A stretch of 64,000 nt of DNA from Vibrio sp. S17_S38 (GCF_014694375.1 NZ_JAAUWW010000009.1:1-64000), one strand, 5' to 3'; positions 17,423 to 27,409 are shown, numbered from the stretch's first letter. Program-made: numbers and translations. The notes: generated from the sequence alone by a model not told the origin.

Positions 17423-18910
17423 TCAGCCTTTTATTTCCTCATTTACGATTTCCAAATGATCACTCGATGCCGATAAGATTGGTCCAACACTAAAAATAAT
17501 GCGATCAGGAATATCGGTGTTAAAAGTCAATTGATAAGCATTTTGTATGCAAATATTGTTCACGATCGCAAGCCCTAACCCATGTCGTTCATTGGAAGTT
17601 CTCGAACTATCGGCTTGGTACATAGGATCTAAAATATGCTCAATATCTTGCTGGCTGAGTGGTTGGCGTAGATTATTGCTAACCTGTAACTGCCATTTAT
17701 TTTCATCACCAGTCGGTAGGATCTCAATATCAACTTTAGAGCTATCGGGGCTATAAAACAGCGCATTATCAAGTAAGTTATTAATAATCACATTAAGAGA
17801 AAATGAATCGCCATACAAAAGACTCGTTTTCAGATCGCAAGTCACTCTCTCTTGGATATTAGGCGCCTTGAATAACAAATCATCTAGCACTTGCTGGATC
17901 ATTTTCTCGGTATCAACATCATCATACTCAAGATGCAGTAACTTCGATGAAGAACGATGCAGAAGAAGCAGTTTGTCCACAATGTTTTTCATTCTAGTGG
18001 ATATTTTTAGCATATCTTCTTTATAGGTTTTCCCTATACGCTCATCATTTGGATAACGAATATAGACTTCGCTCAAACTCATGATCTCAGCAATAGGCGT
18101 TTTCAATTCATGCGCAATATCACTGGTTAAACGTTGTTCATTTTGTAAAAAAAGCTGATTTGCCGTAATAAACGCATTCAGTTCTTTACGTATTGGCGCA
18201 ATTTCTTCAATTGGTACCTCTGAGGCAGGATCTTCAATTAACTGAACAGTAGAGTCCCCTAGATTCAAGTTCACCTCAATTTTTTTGATCTCTTCATTAA
18301 GGTACTGTAATGGAGCTAAACCCTTATTAACAATTCGCGTGGCAATATATCGCATTAAGAAAAGAGAGAAGAAAAAGCTCACTATCAATAATAAATCCAA
18401 AAGTAGCAACATATCCTCTAAGGAGTCATTTGATTCATACAATGCTAAGTAAGCAGGGTGAACATGAGTGGTATTTAATAACTCAGAATCAGGAAGAAAG
18501 TAGGAAATTGACGCTCTTCCGGTTTCCCCATTTGGCAATCTTACATCAAGAATTTGCGTGGTATTAAGCGGTAAAGGAATTTTTAACAACTCATAATCTG
18601 GGTAAGAATTTAAAGAATTAGAGCGTTTGAAAATACTATCTTTATACCATAACTGGTAATAATGAATATCCCCATTATCCGTGGACTCACTCATCATGGT
18701 GTCATCAAAATCAACTTGGTCGTCAGTGACACGAACTAAAGATTTCAAATAATTTGTTTTATTCACCAAGGCTTTATCAAATTGTGAATCTGCCCAACCA
18801 TCCATACTTAAATCAACGGATAAGTAAACGGCAAAAATAATCACACCAAATAAAAATGATATTGAATTCACTAAATTACGCTTGATTGAACGAGGCTTTT
18901 TATTCTTCAC
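17423..18910 (-). CDS. Sensor histidine kinase (VprB/CarS/PmrB-like)
   Basis: The 495-aa protein has two membrane helices (about 14-32 and 166-188) enclosing a periplasmic sensor region of about 135 residues, then a HAMP-like linker. The phospho-acceptor is His267 in DIAHELKTP, the N box is IINNLLDNALFY (about 375-386) and the G box HGLGLAIV (443-450). It should phosphorylate the response regulator encoded just upstream (4-bp overlap). The adjoining eptA and dgkA genes suggest that it senses cationic peptides or envelope conditions, as the Vibrio VprAB/CarRS system does; this is by context only. Confidence 0.9.
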   Translation of the reverse strand: MKNKKPRSIKRNLVNSISFLFGVIIFAVYLSVDLSMDGWADSQFDKALVNKTNYLKSLVRVTDDQVDFDDTMMSESTDNGDIHYYQLWYKDSIFKRSNSLNSYPDYELLKIPLPLNTTQILDVRLPNGETGRASISYFLPDSELLNTTHVHPAYLALYESNDSLEDMLLLLDLLLIVSFFFSLFLMRYIATRIVNKGLAPLQYLNEEIKKIEVNLNLGDSTVQLIEDPASEVPIEEIAPIRKELNAFITANQLFLQNEQRLTSDIAHELKTPIAEIMSLSEVYIRYPNDERIGKTYKEDMLKISTRMKNIVDKLLLLHRSSSKLLHLEYDDVDTEKMIQQVLDDLLFKAPNIQERVTCDLKTSLLYGDSFSLNVIINNLLDNALFYSPDSSKVDIEILPTGDENKWQLQVSNNLRQPLSQQDIEHILDPMYQADSSRTSNERHGLGLAIVNNICIQNAYQLTFNTDIPDRIIFSVGPILSASSDHLEIVNEEIKG

Positions 18911-19587
18911 GATGCACTCTTTTCTATAATATAGCCAAAACCGCGCTTATTTTTAATGGGTAAATCACCACCGCATTCACGCGCTTTTTTTCGTACCGAT
19001 GACAGGTGTGATTCAATAGTATTTTTGGATAAATGGTCAAAGTTGCCCATTACGGCTTCGCTGATCATTTCAACATTCACCACTCGTCCTTGGGCCAGAA
19101 ATAAACATTCAATGATCTTAAATTCATTGCGGGTTAAATCTATATCTTGATTCAAATAAGAGAAATTTTTTGTTTCAAGATCGAGTGTAAAGCCAGCGAT
19201 GTGGTGACTATTACTCACTTGGTTGGTTTGACCTCGGCGCAATAAGGCTAAAATTCGGGCATGCAACTCTTCAAATGAAAATGGCTTAGTTAAATAATCA
19301 TCAGCACCTTGCATCAAACCATCTATTTTATCTTTCGTTAGATTTTTAGCCGACAATATGATCACTTTGGTTTCGATATTTTGTTTTCTGAGTGACTTCA
19401 AAATATCCATGCCATCAACATTAGGAAGCATTAAATCCAAAATGATCAAATCATACGGATTCAGCAACGCCATGCTTAAACCTGTTGCACCATCTCCAGC
19501 TTCATCAACCGTAAAACCAAGATTATTTAAGCCCACCATAATACTTCGACGTAACGCTTCAGAATCTTCGATAATCAATAATTTCAT
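18907..19587 (-). CDS. OmpR-family response regulator (VprA/CarR/PmrA-like)
   Basis: The 226-aa regulator has a receiver domain with acidic residues at the N-terminus (IIEDSE), the phospho-acceptor Asp51 (LIILDLMLP) and Lys in TKPFSFEEL, followed by a winged-helix DNA-binding domain (LTRNEFKIIECLFLAQGRVV to KRGFGYIIE). It is co-transcribed with the kinase. A terminator-like hairpin separates it from dgkA, so it probably has its own promoter in the 130-bp gap. A PmrA-like box upstream of eptA at 21814-21830 is a plausible target. Confidence 0.92.
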   Translation of the reverse strand: MKLLIIEDSEALRRSIMVGLNNLGFTVDEAGDGATGLSMALLNPYDLIILDLMLPNVDGMDILKSLRKQNIETKVIILSAKNLTKDKIDGLMQGADDYLTKPFSFEELHARILALLRRGQTNQVSNSHHIAGFTLDLETKNFSYLNQDIDLTRNEFKIIECLFLAQGRVVNVEMISEAVMGNFDHLSKNTIESHLSSVRKKARECGGDLPIKNKRGFGYIIEKSAS

Positions 19588-19670
19588 AGTTTCTCACAGG
19601 GTATCAATGAGTTTCAGTATTGAGTAAATACTAGATCAATAACACTCGAATGGTGGCAAAAGCTCAATAA

Positions 19671-19692
19671 AAAGGCCCAACACGTGGACCTT
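19671..19692 (-). terminator. Terminator after dgkA
   Basis: On the minus strand AAGGTCC and GGGCCTT arms (one mismatch) enclose a short loop and run into TTTATT. It lies 26 bp after the dgkA stop and divides eptA-dgkA from the regulator genes. Confidence 0.6.
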
Positions 19693-19718
19693 AATTTTTA
19701 CCAATCACATTCATTATT

Positions 19719-20099
19719 TTATGCAAACCGGGTAAATAACACCACGCCCCACACCATTGCAGACATGATTAAACTTAATGTCACTATCGCTGAACCGACA
19801 TTTTTTGCCACACCAGAAAGTTCGTGGTAATCCAAACCAACACGATCAACCACTGCTTCAATCGCGGTATTGGTCATTTCTGCAAATAAGACAAACATCA
19901 TCGATAACATAATCGCTAATGTGTGCATGGCTGGAATATCAAGCCATAGTGCAATCACGGTTAGCGGCACAAACAATATCAATTCTTGTTGGAACGCTGC
20001 TTCATTTTTTACCAACCACTTCACACCATTAGAACTGTGTACCAGCGTATACATAAGACGACTGATACCGGTGCGTTTGACTATTTCTTTTTCGTTCAT
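19719..20099 (-). CDS. dgkA: Diacylglycerol kinase
   Basis: The 126-aa integral membrane protein matches the small prokaryotic DgkA: NGVKWLVKNEAAFQQELILF, MLSMMFVLFAEMTNTAIEAVVDRVG (the catalytic EMxNTAIE region), and three membrane helices. It phosphorylates diacylglycerol to phosphatidic acid. Diacylglycerol is the by-product when EptA moves phosphoethanolamine from phosphatidylethanolamine to lipid A, and eptA ends only 19 bp upstream, so the pair forms a transfer-and-recycle unit. Confidence 0.95.
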   Translation of the reverse strand: MNEKEIVKRTGISRLMYTLVHSSNGVKWLVKNEAAFQQELILFVPLTVIALWLDIPAMHTLAIMLSMMFVLFAEMTNTAIEAVVDRVGLDYHELSGVAKNVGSAIVTLSLIMSAMVWGVVLFTRFA

Positions 20100-20118
20100 T
20101 TTTAAAACTCAATTAATA

Positions 20119-21768
20119 TTATTTTGATTGGCAAATTGAAAATAAATCTTTTTGATCATTTTTCTCTTTGGTTGTCACACCCATAAAACCAATAACACTA
20201 TGGAATAAATTATCATGAGAGTAGCCCGTTTTTTTAGACTCACTCTTCACACAATCCAGATTAATGTGTTTCTGAGTAGCGTATTGTTTCGGTATCCACA
20301 TTAACCATGGAACGGTTGTTTGCTCTTTCGGCGCAAGTGAATACGGCGTGCCATGCAAGTATAAACCAAGTTCACCCAATGACTCACCGTGGTCGGACAT
20401 ATACATCATTGCCACATTATATTTGTCGGAATACTGCTCCAACGTTTTAACCACTTGCGATAAAAAGTAGTCAGTATATACCAATGTATTATCGTAAACG
20501 TTAGTTATTTCTTGATCGCTGCATTGCTCTATATCTTTACTATTACACCAAGGTGCAAATTTTGCTTTTTCAGCAGGAAAACGTTGGAAATAGGTTGGCC
20601 CATGACTGCCAATAGTATGCAGGACTAAAAGCTTATTTTTACTGTCATCCGAAGCTAAAAATGGCTGTGCTTCTTTTAACATCACCTCATCAAAACACGT
20701 TTCTCCATTACATAATTTCGGGTGTTTTTTCGGATCGATATCAATCAACGTGGTTTTTTTAGCAACGCCCTTATCTCCCCCATCATTATCTATCCATAAG
20801 GTTTTAACGCCACTTTTTGCAATAATATCTAAGGCATTATCTTGGCTATTAGCGCGTGCTTTTTTGTAATTTTCTCGGTCCATATTCGAGAACATACATG
20901 GAACAGACAACGCCGTATAAGTCCCACAAGAAGACACATCTTTAAACGAAATTAACCCTAAGTTTTTGGTATATGGTTGAGTATCACGAGCATAGCCATT
21001 AGCCGTGAAATTCATACTACGAGCCGTTTCACCTAAAACAAACACCACCAACGTCGGCTTCTTGTTTTCTACAGGTTGCAACGCAGCATCTTGCCCAAGA
21101 GAAACATAATCTAAAGGCTTGGTTAAGAAATTTCTGTTCACATATTGGAAAGTATTATAAACATGAGCAGGAATAATCATTTTGTTTAAATACTTATTGT
21201 TCCTTCCTACCGAGGCATAATCTTTGTAGGTGGTAACCGCAATCAACGCGATCCCACAAACCGCAATCATAACCACAATAATTCGACTGAGTAATTCTTT
21301 TAAAATAGACGATCTATACTCAAGCTTAACCCAGAAAATCAATATTGTAGGAATAAGGCCAAACACCACAAAATACAAGGCTGATCGGAAGGTAAGATAA
21401 AACGAAATTTCTGATGGATTCGTTCCGAAAACATTTTCTATCATCGATATATCAAACAAGATGTTGTACGTCACTATGCCATACAAAGCGATGGCAGAAG
21501 TAAGGGTAATAACCGCCATAATCGGTTTAAAAACAGCAGGCCAAGCTAATAAGGAAAAAACCACCATAAAAGCAAAACACAGCACAAACGGCCCCGTATA
21601 AGGGAACCAAAAGTCAGGAACATCTGTGCTTAATGAAAAAATACGACTCACTATTGGGTAGTTCAGCACAAAACCATAGTATATGGAGAGTATGACGATC
21701 AAAGTCGTCACTTTCATAGTCGGACGCGAAACGATATTGAACCATTTATTAGGCAGAATGTTGCTCAT
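20119..21768 (-). CDS. eptA: Lipid A phosphoethanolamine transferase
   Basis: The 549-aa protein has five N-terminal membrane helices and a C-terminal periplasmic sulfatase-like domain. Key residues are the nucleophile threonine in VLGETARSMNFTANGY, zinc-site residues in YMSDHGESLGELGLYLHGTPY, and paired cysteines in the periplasmic domain. It adds phosphoethanolamine to lipid A, lowering surface charge and binding of polymyxin-like peptides; MCR enzymes belong to the same family. I use the ATG at 21768; the frame extends to a TTG at 21834, but that segment overlaps a PmrA-like box and is not conserved-looking. Confidence 0.94.
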   Translation of the reverse strand: MSNILPNKWFNIVSRPTMKVTTLIVILSIYYGFVLNYPIVSRIFSLSTDVPDFWFPYTGPFVLCFAFMVVFSLLAWPAVFKPIMAVITLTSAIALYGIVTYNILFDISMIENVFGTNPSEISFYLTFRSALYFVVFGLIPTILIFWVKLEYRSSILKELLSRIIVVMIAVCGIALIAVTTYKDYASVGRNNKYLNKMIIPAHVYNTFQYVNRNFLTKPLDYVSLGQDAALQPVENKKPTLVVFVLGETARSMNFTANGYARDTQPYTKNLGLISFKDVSSCGTYTALSVPCMFSNMDRENYKKARANSQDNALDIIAKSGVKTLWIDNDGGDKGVAKKTTLIDIDPKKHPKLCNGETCFDEVMLKEAQPFLASDDSKNKLLVLHTIGSHGPTYFQRFPAEKAKFAPWCNSKDIEQCSDQEITNVYDNTLVYTDYFLSQVVKTLEQYSDKYNVAMMYMSDHGESLGELGLYLHGTPYSLAPKEQTTVPWLMWIPKQYATQKHINLDCVKSESKKTGYSHDNLFHSVIGFMGVTTKEKNDQKDLFSICQSK

Positions 21769-21813
21769 GGGGAAACCTATAAAATCAAAGTGAAGCGAGA
21801 ATAAACTCTGAAA

Positions 21814-21830
21814 CTTAAGGTTTACTGAAG
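21814..21830. promoter_or_regulatory. PmrA-like box upstream of eptA
   Basis: CTTAAG, five bases, CTGAAG matches the PmrA/VprA direct-repeat box (YTTAAK-N5-YTTAAK) with one mismatch, 46 bp before the eptA ATG. It fits control by the adjacent response regulator. The rest of 21831-22098 contains only promoter-like AT-rich sequence. Confidence 0.5.
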
Positions 21831-22098
21831 ACAAGCTGAATCTTTCCTCAACTCAATTGAACGATGTACACAATAAAGAATAACAACATTTTCTATGAAA
21901 CCTACCTTCATTCGTACAGCAAGAACATGACAAGAAGCATGACTCGTAAAAAATATCATAGTTAGATATGTACTCGCTCAACTCTGCTAAGCTCTGGTAT
22001 CAAAGTATGTAGCTATCTAGACCGAATTTTGTCCCCATAAAATTTAATTTCTTATAATTTGAGCTTTTATCACTTTTTCAAATACATTCTTTCGATAA

Positions 22099-22115
22099 AA
22101 TTTAGGAAATATTTA
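22099..22115. promoter_or_regulatory. LacI-type operator candidate at its own gene
   Basis: AATTTAGGAAATATTTA occurs here and again, identical over 17 bp, at 29784-29800 upstream of the sugar operon. Here it lies 14 bp before the start codon, next to the ribosome site, which would suit autorepression. Confidence 0.6.
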
Positions 22116-22128
22116 GGACATAATTAAT

Positions 22129-23166
22129 TTGACTACCGTAAAAGATATTGCGAACAAAACAGAAACCTCCCCTTCCACGGTTTCAAGGGTATTAAATAAT
22201 GACCCTAGTTTGTCACTCACTAAGCAAAAAAGACTGTTGATTAAGAAAGTTGCAGATGAACTGGGCTATCGATCCCCAAGGCAGAGAAAACAAGAAAGCC
22301 AAAAAGAAGATCATGCGATTGCAGCCCGCACCCACTTCAAACTGGCGAGTGATACCACACTCAATTTAGTCGTTGTACACTCTCTTTCCCCGACAGAAGA
22401 GTTAAACGACCCTTATTTTACCTCCATTCGCATTGGAATTGAAAACCGCTGCCATCACTTTAATATTTCATTACGAAACACATTTTCGTCGCACTTAAAA
22501 GCCAATAAATATTTCCTACAACACGCCCAAGCGGTGATTTGTGTTGGTCATTTTAGCCCACAAGATATTGATAGCATTTACCAACAAAATAGGCAGCTAA
22601 TATTTATTGATTCCAATCCACTGGCTCAAAAAAGTGATTCCGTCTTATTTGATCGAAAAGCTGCTGCTACCGAACTAGTTTCGAACATTATTAATAGCGG
22701 AGCTAAACGCCCGGCCTTTATTGGTAATGATGAGGACAGGCTACATGTCTTTAGAAATCTGACTCAAGAGAAAAAAATTTATCATCCCGAGTTATGCAAA
22801 GTCAGTCAGTTGTTTTGCATTGAATCTGGCTACAACGCCATGTCTGAGTTGTTAGATCAAAATCAATGGCCTGACGTGGTATTTGCTGCTACAGATATTA
22901 TTGCTATTGGTGTTTATCGCGCGATCCAAGAACGAGACATTGACATACCAAAAAAAATAAAAGTCATCAGCATGAACGATATTCCAACCGCCCAACATTT
23001 GAATCCGAGCCTAACTACCATGCGGCTATTTGCAACCGAAATGGGCGAATCGGCCGTCGATCTCTTTCTTGAATTAGTCGCAGGGCGACAATACAAAAAA
23101 TCCGTATTATTAGGGTATGAAATGATCTGGCGGGAAAGTTTTCCAATTGAAAGCGTGACCCATTAA
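22129..23166 (+). CDS. LacI family repressor, EbgR/GalR-like
   Basis: The 345-aa repressor has an N-terminal HTH (TTVKDIANKTETSPSTVSRVLNNDPSLSLTKQKRLLIKKVADELGY) and a periplasmic-binding-protein-like sugar domain. The translation start is TTG at 22129, with AGGA about 10 nt upstream; no ATG fits the conserved N-terminus. It converges on the sugar transport/GH2 operon, and a 17-bp sequence in its own leader recurs before that operon, so it most likely represses it in response to a galactoside-like sugar. Confidence 0.9.
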   Translation: MTTVKDIANKTETSPSTVSRVLNNDPSLSLTKQKRLLIKKVADELGYRSPRQRKQESQKEDHAIAARTHFKLASDTTLNLVVVHSLSPTEELNDPYFTSIRIGIENRCHHFNISLRNTFSSHLKANKYFLQHAQAVICVGHFSPQDIDSIYQQNRQLIFIDSNPLAQKSDSVLFDRKAAATELVSNIINSGAKRPAFIGNDEDRLHVFRNLTQEKKIYHPELCKVSQLFCIESGYNAMSELLDQNQWPDVVFAATDIIAIGVYRAIQERDIDIPKKIKVISMNDIPTAQHLNPSLTTMRLFATEMGESAVDLFLELVAGRQYKKSVLLGYEMIWRESFPIESVTH

Positions 23167-23175
23167 AAATAAAAA

Positions 23176-23207
23176 AACCTCCCATTAATATGTAAAAATG
23201 AGAGGTT
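23176..23207 (-). terminator. Terminator between LacI gene and sugar operon
   Basis: AACCTC and GAGGTT arms, with further CATT/AATG pairing, form a hairpin between convergent genes. Read on the minus strand it ends in a seven-T run and more T, so it is strongest for the sugar operon. Confidence 0.8.
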
Positions 23208-23227
23208 ATTGAACAAGCAATAAATAA

Positions 23228-24310
23228 TTAATTAATCCTTAGCCCTGCTTCATCAAATATATGACAATCTTGGCTATGTAAACTCAATTCGATGCTGCTA
23301 TAAGGCTTAGGGTTATTATCCCCACTTAAAAATACTTTAAAGTTATCAATCCCAGAAAAAGTGCCAAATAAATAGGTGGCATTACCCAACCTTTCTGTCA
23401 CTTCATTATGCATACAAAGTTGCACATCCCCTGTAGATTCTAGGCTTAAGTGCTCAGGACGAATACCGATAGTGATTGTTTGATTACGTTGTAATCGGTG
23501 TTCAGGAATTTGAACTGTCATTTTTTCTATATTGTTAATCATGATCGTCACGGCATCACCTTGAATGTCAATAATATTTCCTTTAATGAAATTCATGTTT
23601 GGTGATCCAATAAAACTTGCTACAAACAAATTTTTAGGCTTATGGTAAAGATCCATAGGGGATCCAACTTGTTCAATATGGCCTTTATTTAATACCACGA
23701 TTTTATCCGCTAAGGTCATCGCTTCCACTTGGTCATGAGTAACATAAACCATGGTATTGCCCATCTCTTGGTGTAACTTGGCAATTTGTAGACGCATCTC
23801 AACCCGCAATTCAGCATCAAGGTTAGATAAAGGCTCATCGAATAGGAATACTTTCGGCTCACGGACAATCGCTCGTCCAATCGCAACACGCTGGCGTTGC
23901 CCACCAGATAGTTGTTTAGGTGTACGATCAAGTAAACTATCCAATTGAAGCGTTAAAGCCGCTTCGTGCACGAGCTTTTTCACTTCTTCTTTTGGCCTGC
24001 CATTCATTCTTAGCCCAAATCCCATATTTTGCTCGACGGTCATATGCGGATATAACGCATAGGACTGAAACACCATCGCAATTCCCCTCGCAGCAGGATC
24101 GCATTGATTGACCATTTTATTATCAATATGAATCTCGCCGTCGGTAATATCTTCTAAACCTGCGATCATGCGCAATAACGTTGATTTCCCACAACCCGAT
24201 GGCCCAACAAATACTACAAAATCACCCGATTCAATCTCCAGATCAATATTATGAATAGTTTGGGTATTACCATAACGTTTTACGACTTCTTTCAGTAAAA
24301 TATTAGCCAT
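23228..24310 (-). CDS. Sugar ABC transporter ATPase, UgpC/MsmX/MalK type
   Basis: The 360-aa protein has Walker [10 protein letters not shown] (near residue 37), Q-loop VFQSYALYPHMTV, signature LSGGQRQR, Walker B VFLFDEPLSNLDAELR and switch YVTHDQVEAMTLAD, followed by a C-terminal OB-fold regulatory domain, as in carbohydrate importer ATPases. It is the last gene of the operon and overlaps the GH2 gene by 8 bp. It would energise the two permeases encoded upstream. Confidence 0.93.
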   Translation of the reverse strand: MANILLKEVVKRYGNTQTIHNIDLEIESGDFVVFVGPSGCGKSTLLRMIAGLEDITDGEIHIDNKMVNQCDPAARGIAMVFQSYALYPHMTVEQNMGFGLRMNGRPKEEVKKLVHEAALTLQLDSLLDRTPKQLSGGQRQRVAIGRAIVREPKVFLFDEPLSNLDAELRVEMRLQIAKLHQEMGNTMVYVTHDQVEAMTLADKIVVLNKGHIEQVGSPMDLYHKPKNLFVASFIGSPNMNFIKGNIIDIQGDAVTIMINNIEKMTVQIPEHRLQRNQTITIGIRPEHLSLESTGDVQLCMHNEVTERLGNATYLFGTFSGIDNFKVFLSGDNNPKPYSSIELSLHSQDCHIFDEAGLRIN

Positions 24311-26588
24311 GTTGAACCTCTTTATTGTCCTTTTTCTCTACTAGGCATTCCTTCACCATCAGTTCAATATTCTCGAGGGCAAACACTTGGCTTTGTATTT
24401 GAATAGAGCCTTGTCCACCTTGGTAAGCTCGAACCCAAAAACTGGCGACGCCTCCTTCCATCGACAATGCGCCAGGGCCAATTAAACGTAAATTATCGCT
24501 GATTTCCACTCTCACGACATCTTGGAAATACGGCATGAGATGACCTTTTTGATCGAGCGCTTTCAGTACTACACGTGTCGTGTCTCCACAGTGCGCATTC
24601 AACTCAGTCGTTTGCACTGTCACTTCTAATTGCGTAGGAACGGGCGATGCGGATAATTCTGTTTCCATCACCTTTTCACCATTCACATAGCCGCTTAGTT
24701 TTAAGTCGCTCCATGTGTATCCCCAATCCCCAAGCGGCAGATCACCTTGGTTCATTTGATCAATCACAATCGGTGGATGAGGCAAATGAGCAAAGCGTCC
24801 ACGATCCGGATAAAATCGGCGTGATTCTCCTGAGCCCACTTGAACATCAACATAATTACAATTGGTTAATATTACCAAAGGTAAAGCTTTCGCTTCTGGT
24901 CTTTCCCCGCGCGTCCAATACGTCACGGGTTTTATGACCACGCCGTTATCTGGGCTTTGCTGGCTGGAATAAACATACGCGGCAAACTTTGGCACACGGA
25001 AAGCGTCCGTCACACCGTGATAGCACACCTTATCGCCACTGCCAAAATCTCGATGGGTATTGTAATCAAATAAACACCATGCAATCGCACCACTGATGTT
25101 CGAATTTGCGAAACTCGCATCCAATACTTTTAAATGACGCATCACATGCTCGTTTTGCCACACTTCACAATCATGACGCTTAGTCGGATACATGTGACCT
25201 GCATATTCCGTTACTAAATACGGTACAGGTTTATCTAAGCCTGTCACATTTTGTGGGCTACGCAGATTCACTGCTGCTGCAGGGTTTAATTGACTGTCCG
25301 TCAAAATAAAATCATTCATAGTGTAGACATCTTCAAGATATTCACTGTTCTGAATACAACGAACACCGCCAGTTTGACGTGTTGAGTCCAGTCGCTTTGC
25401 CACCGCATTGGTCTGGGTGTAAAAATCATGATCATCAGGTGATTCATTAATTCTCACCCCCCATAAAATAACACTTGGGTGATTCCAATCTCTTTTCACC
25501 ATTGCCGCCACATTTTCAATCGATTTTTGCTGCCATGCTTTGTCACCAATGTGTTGCCAACCCGCAATCTCCTCAAAGACTAATAGGCCAATTTCATCAC
25601 AACGATCTAAAAAATACGGGGATTGTGGGTAGTGAGAAGTACGAGCAAGGTTAAACCCTAATTCATATTTAATGATATCGGCATCCAACTGTTGAGCGCG
25701 CTTTCCCATAGCATAGCCGACATGCGGATAACTTTGGTGCCGGTTAATACCAATTAACTGACGACGTGAGCCATTAAGGTAAAAGCCTTCAACGGTAAAT
25801 TCTGCTTCTCTGAAACCAAAAAAAGTACGATAGCAATCATTAATGTCCATACCGGATAAAGTCACTTCCACTTGGTATCGTTTAGGAGAATCAAGCTCCC
25901 ATAACTGCACCTTATCCAAGGAAAAAACATTAAGCTCCAGAGCCTCGTTTGTTACCGTAGCAACGCTCCATTGCTCAGTAGCAATAGATTCCCCGTCAGG
26001 GTCAATCAAAGTAAAAGTAAGATTAAGTGGCCCAGTATATGGGGATAATTCTTGCAACATAACCTTCAAATTGACAGAAGGCTGAGTTAAGACATTGCAC
26101 GTTTCAACTTTGATATTTTCAATTCGTACGGCGTCAAATGAGGTCACACTAACATCACGATAAATCCCCGGAAAACAAAGAAAATCAATCATGCCACCAA
26201 AGGGCGGAATATTAGGGTTCTCAACACCACTTAATGTCACAACGATAAGGTTTTCACCCACTTGTAGATGAGGCGTTAAATGCACATCAAAGGGAGTAAA
26301 GCCATCACTGTACTGCTGAACTAACACACCATTTACATAAACGTGAGCATTACACATAACGCCTTCAAAACACATGATCTGCTGCTTGACTAGATCGCTT
26401 TCATGACACGCTAATGGATAGTAATAAGTAAAGTCTTGATGTAACTCTTGCTCATTAAAATAATTAAAAGGAACATCTACCGCGTTATGAGGAATTTCAA
26501 TACGTTGGCATTGCTCAGGCATTTGATTCGTCTTTTTCAAGCCTTGGCAAAAGAACCAGTTTTTATGAATAGAATGAGTATCACGCAT
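24303..26588 (-). CDS. GH2 glycosidase, beta-galactosidase-like
   Basis: The 761-aa enzyme has GH2 domains in order: N-terminal sugar-binding (ending FPGIYRDVSV), Ig-like, and TIM barrel (GINRHQSYPHVGYAMGKRAQQLDADIIKYELGFNLARTSHYP). The likely acid/base is Glu382 in GVRINES and the nucleophile Glu461 in LVTEYAGH. A C-terminal Ig-like extension follows (TTRVVLKALDQKG...). No signal peptide is seen, so it acts on imported oligosaccharide in the cytoplasm. Its position between permease and ATPase genes ties it to that transport system. It could be a beta-galactosidase or a related beta-glycosidase. Confidence 0.9.
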   Translation of the reverse strand: MRDTHSIHKNWFFCQGLKKTNQMPEQCQRIEIPHNAVDVPFNYFNEQELHQDFTYYYPLACHESDLVKQQIMCFEGVMCNAHVYVNGVLVQQYSDGFTPFDVHLTPHLQVGENLIVVTLSGVENPNIPPFGGMIDFLCFPGIYRDVSVTSFDAVRIENIKVETCNVLTQPSVNLKVMLQELSPYTGPLNLTFTLIDPDGESIATEQWSVATVTNEALELNVFSLDKVQLWELDSPKRYQVEVTLSGMDINDCYRTFFGFREAEFTVEGFYLNGSRRQLIGINRHQSYPHVGYAMGKRAQQLDADIIKYELGFNLARTSHYPQSPYFLDRCDEIGLLVFEEIAGWQHIGDKAWQQKSIENVAAMVKRDWNHPSVILWGVRINESPDDHDFYTQTNAVAKRLDSTRQTGGVRCIQNSEYLEDVYTMNDFILTDSQLNPAAAVNLRSPQNVTGLDKPVPYLVTEYAGHMYPTKRHDCEVWQNEHVMRHLKVLDASFANSNISGAIAWCLFDYNTHRDFGSGDKVCYHGVTDAFRVPKFAAYVYSSQQSPDNGVVIKPVTYWTRGERPEAKALPLVILTNCNYVDVQVGSGESRRFYPDRGRFAHLPHPPIVIDQMNQGDLPLGDWGYTWSDLKLSGYVNGEKVMETELSASPVPTQLEVTVQTTELNAHCGDTTRVVLKALDQKGHLMPYFQDVVRVEISDNLRLIGPGALSMEGGVASFWVRAYQGGQGSIQIQSQVFALENIELMVKECLVEKKDNKEVQHG

Positions 26589-27409
26589 TATTTTACGGCT
26601 CCAGTCATGCTTGCAACGAACTGTTTTTGCATTGCAAAGAAAATAATCAAGCTCGGAAGTGTAGAGATCACCGTTCCCACCATGATCAGCCCAAAATCGG
26701 GAGAATAGGCAGAAGCGAAACTCGATAACACCAAATTGATGGTTTTAAGATCGTTCGATTGCAAAACGATCAATGGCCATAGAAAAGAATTCCAAGAAGC
26801 CATGAAAACAATGACAAAAGCGGCTGCATAGCTGGCTTTCATCACCGGCACATAGATGTACACAAAAATTTTCCATTCAGCGACACCTTCCACCCGAGCA
26901 GCATCAATCAGCTCTTTCGGAAAAGTTTTTGTGCATTGCCTAAAGTAGAAAATGATAAAAGCCCCTGCCACGGTTGGCATGATGACCGCTAAATGGGTAT
27001 CTAATAATCCAGCCTTTCCAAACATCGTAAAAAGAGGAATCATTAAAGCAGCGAAAGGAATCATCATTGTCGCTAATAACGCAACATAAACCCGATCTCG
27101 GTTTTTGCTTTTATATATTTCAAATGCATAACCGGCTATCGAACATACTGCTAACGTTGACACAGTACTGATGATCGCAATTTTTGAGGTATTCCAAAAA
27201 ACTTGCAGCAGATCAACTTGACTGGTTAAGTTGTGTAAATTCACCCAAAGTTGATCACCAAAAGTAAATTTTCCCATATTGATTTGATTGGTACTATTTG
27301 TGCTCGACACCAACATCCAATAAAAAGGAAATAAAGAAAGAAAACTCATTAACACCAGAAATGCATGCATTAAGATGACGTTTATTTTATTACTCGACAT
27401 ATTAATCAT
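26588..27409 (-). CDS. Carbohydrate ABC permease, MalG-like
   Basis: The 273-aa permease has about six helices and the coupling loop FPKELIDAARVEGVAEWKIFVYIYVPVMKASYAAAFVI, typical of CUT1 family MalG/LacG proteins. Its stop overlaps the GH2 start by one base (TAATG) and its start overlaps the other permease gene by 8 bp. Paired with the upstream permease it forms the sugar channel. Confidence 0.92.
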   Translation of the reverse strand: MINMSSNKINVILMHAFLVLMSFLSLFPFYWMLVSSTNSTNQINMGKFTFGDQLWVNLHNLTSQVDLLQVFWNTSKIAIISTVSTLAVCSIAGYAFEIYKSKNRDRVYVALLATMMIPFAALMIPLFTMFGKAGLLDTHLAVIMPTVAGAFIIFYFRQCTKTFPKELIDAARVEGVAEWKIFVYIYVPVMKASYAAAFVIVFMASWNSFLWPLIVLQSNDLKTINLVLSSFASAYSPDFGLIMVGTVISTLPSLIIFFAMQKQFVASMTGAVK

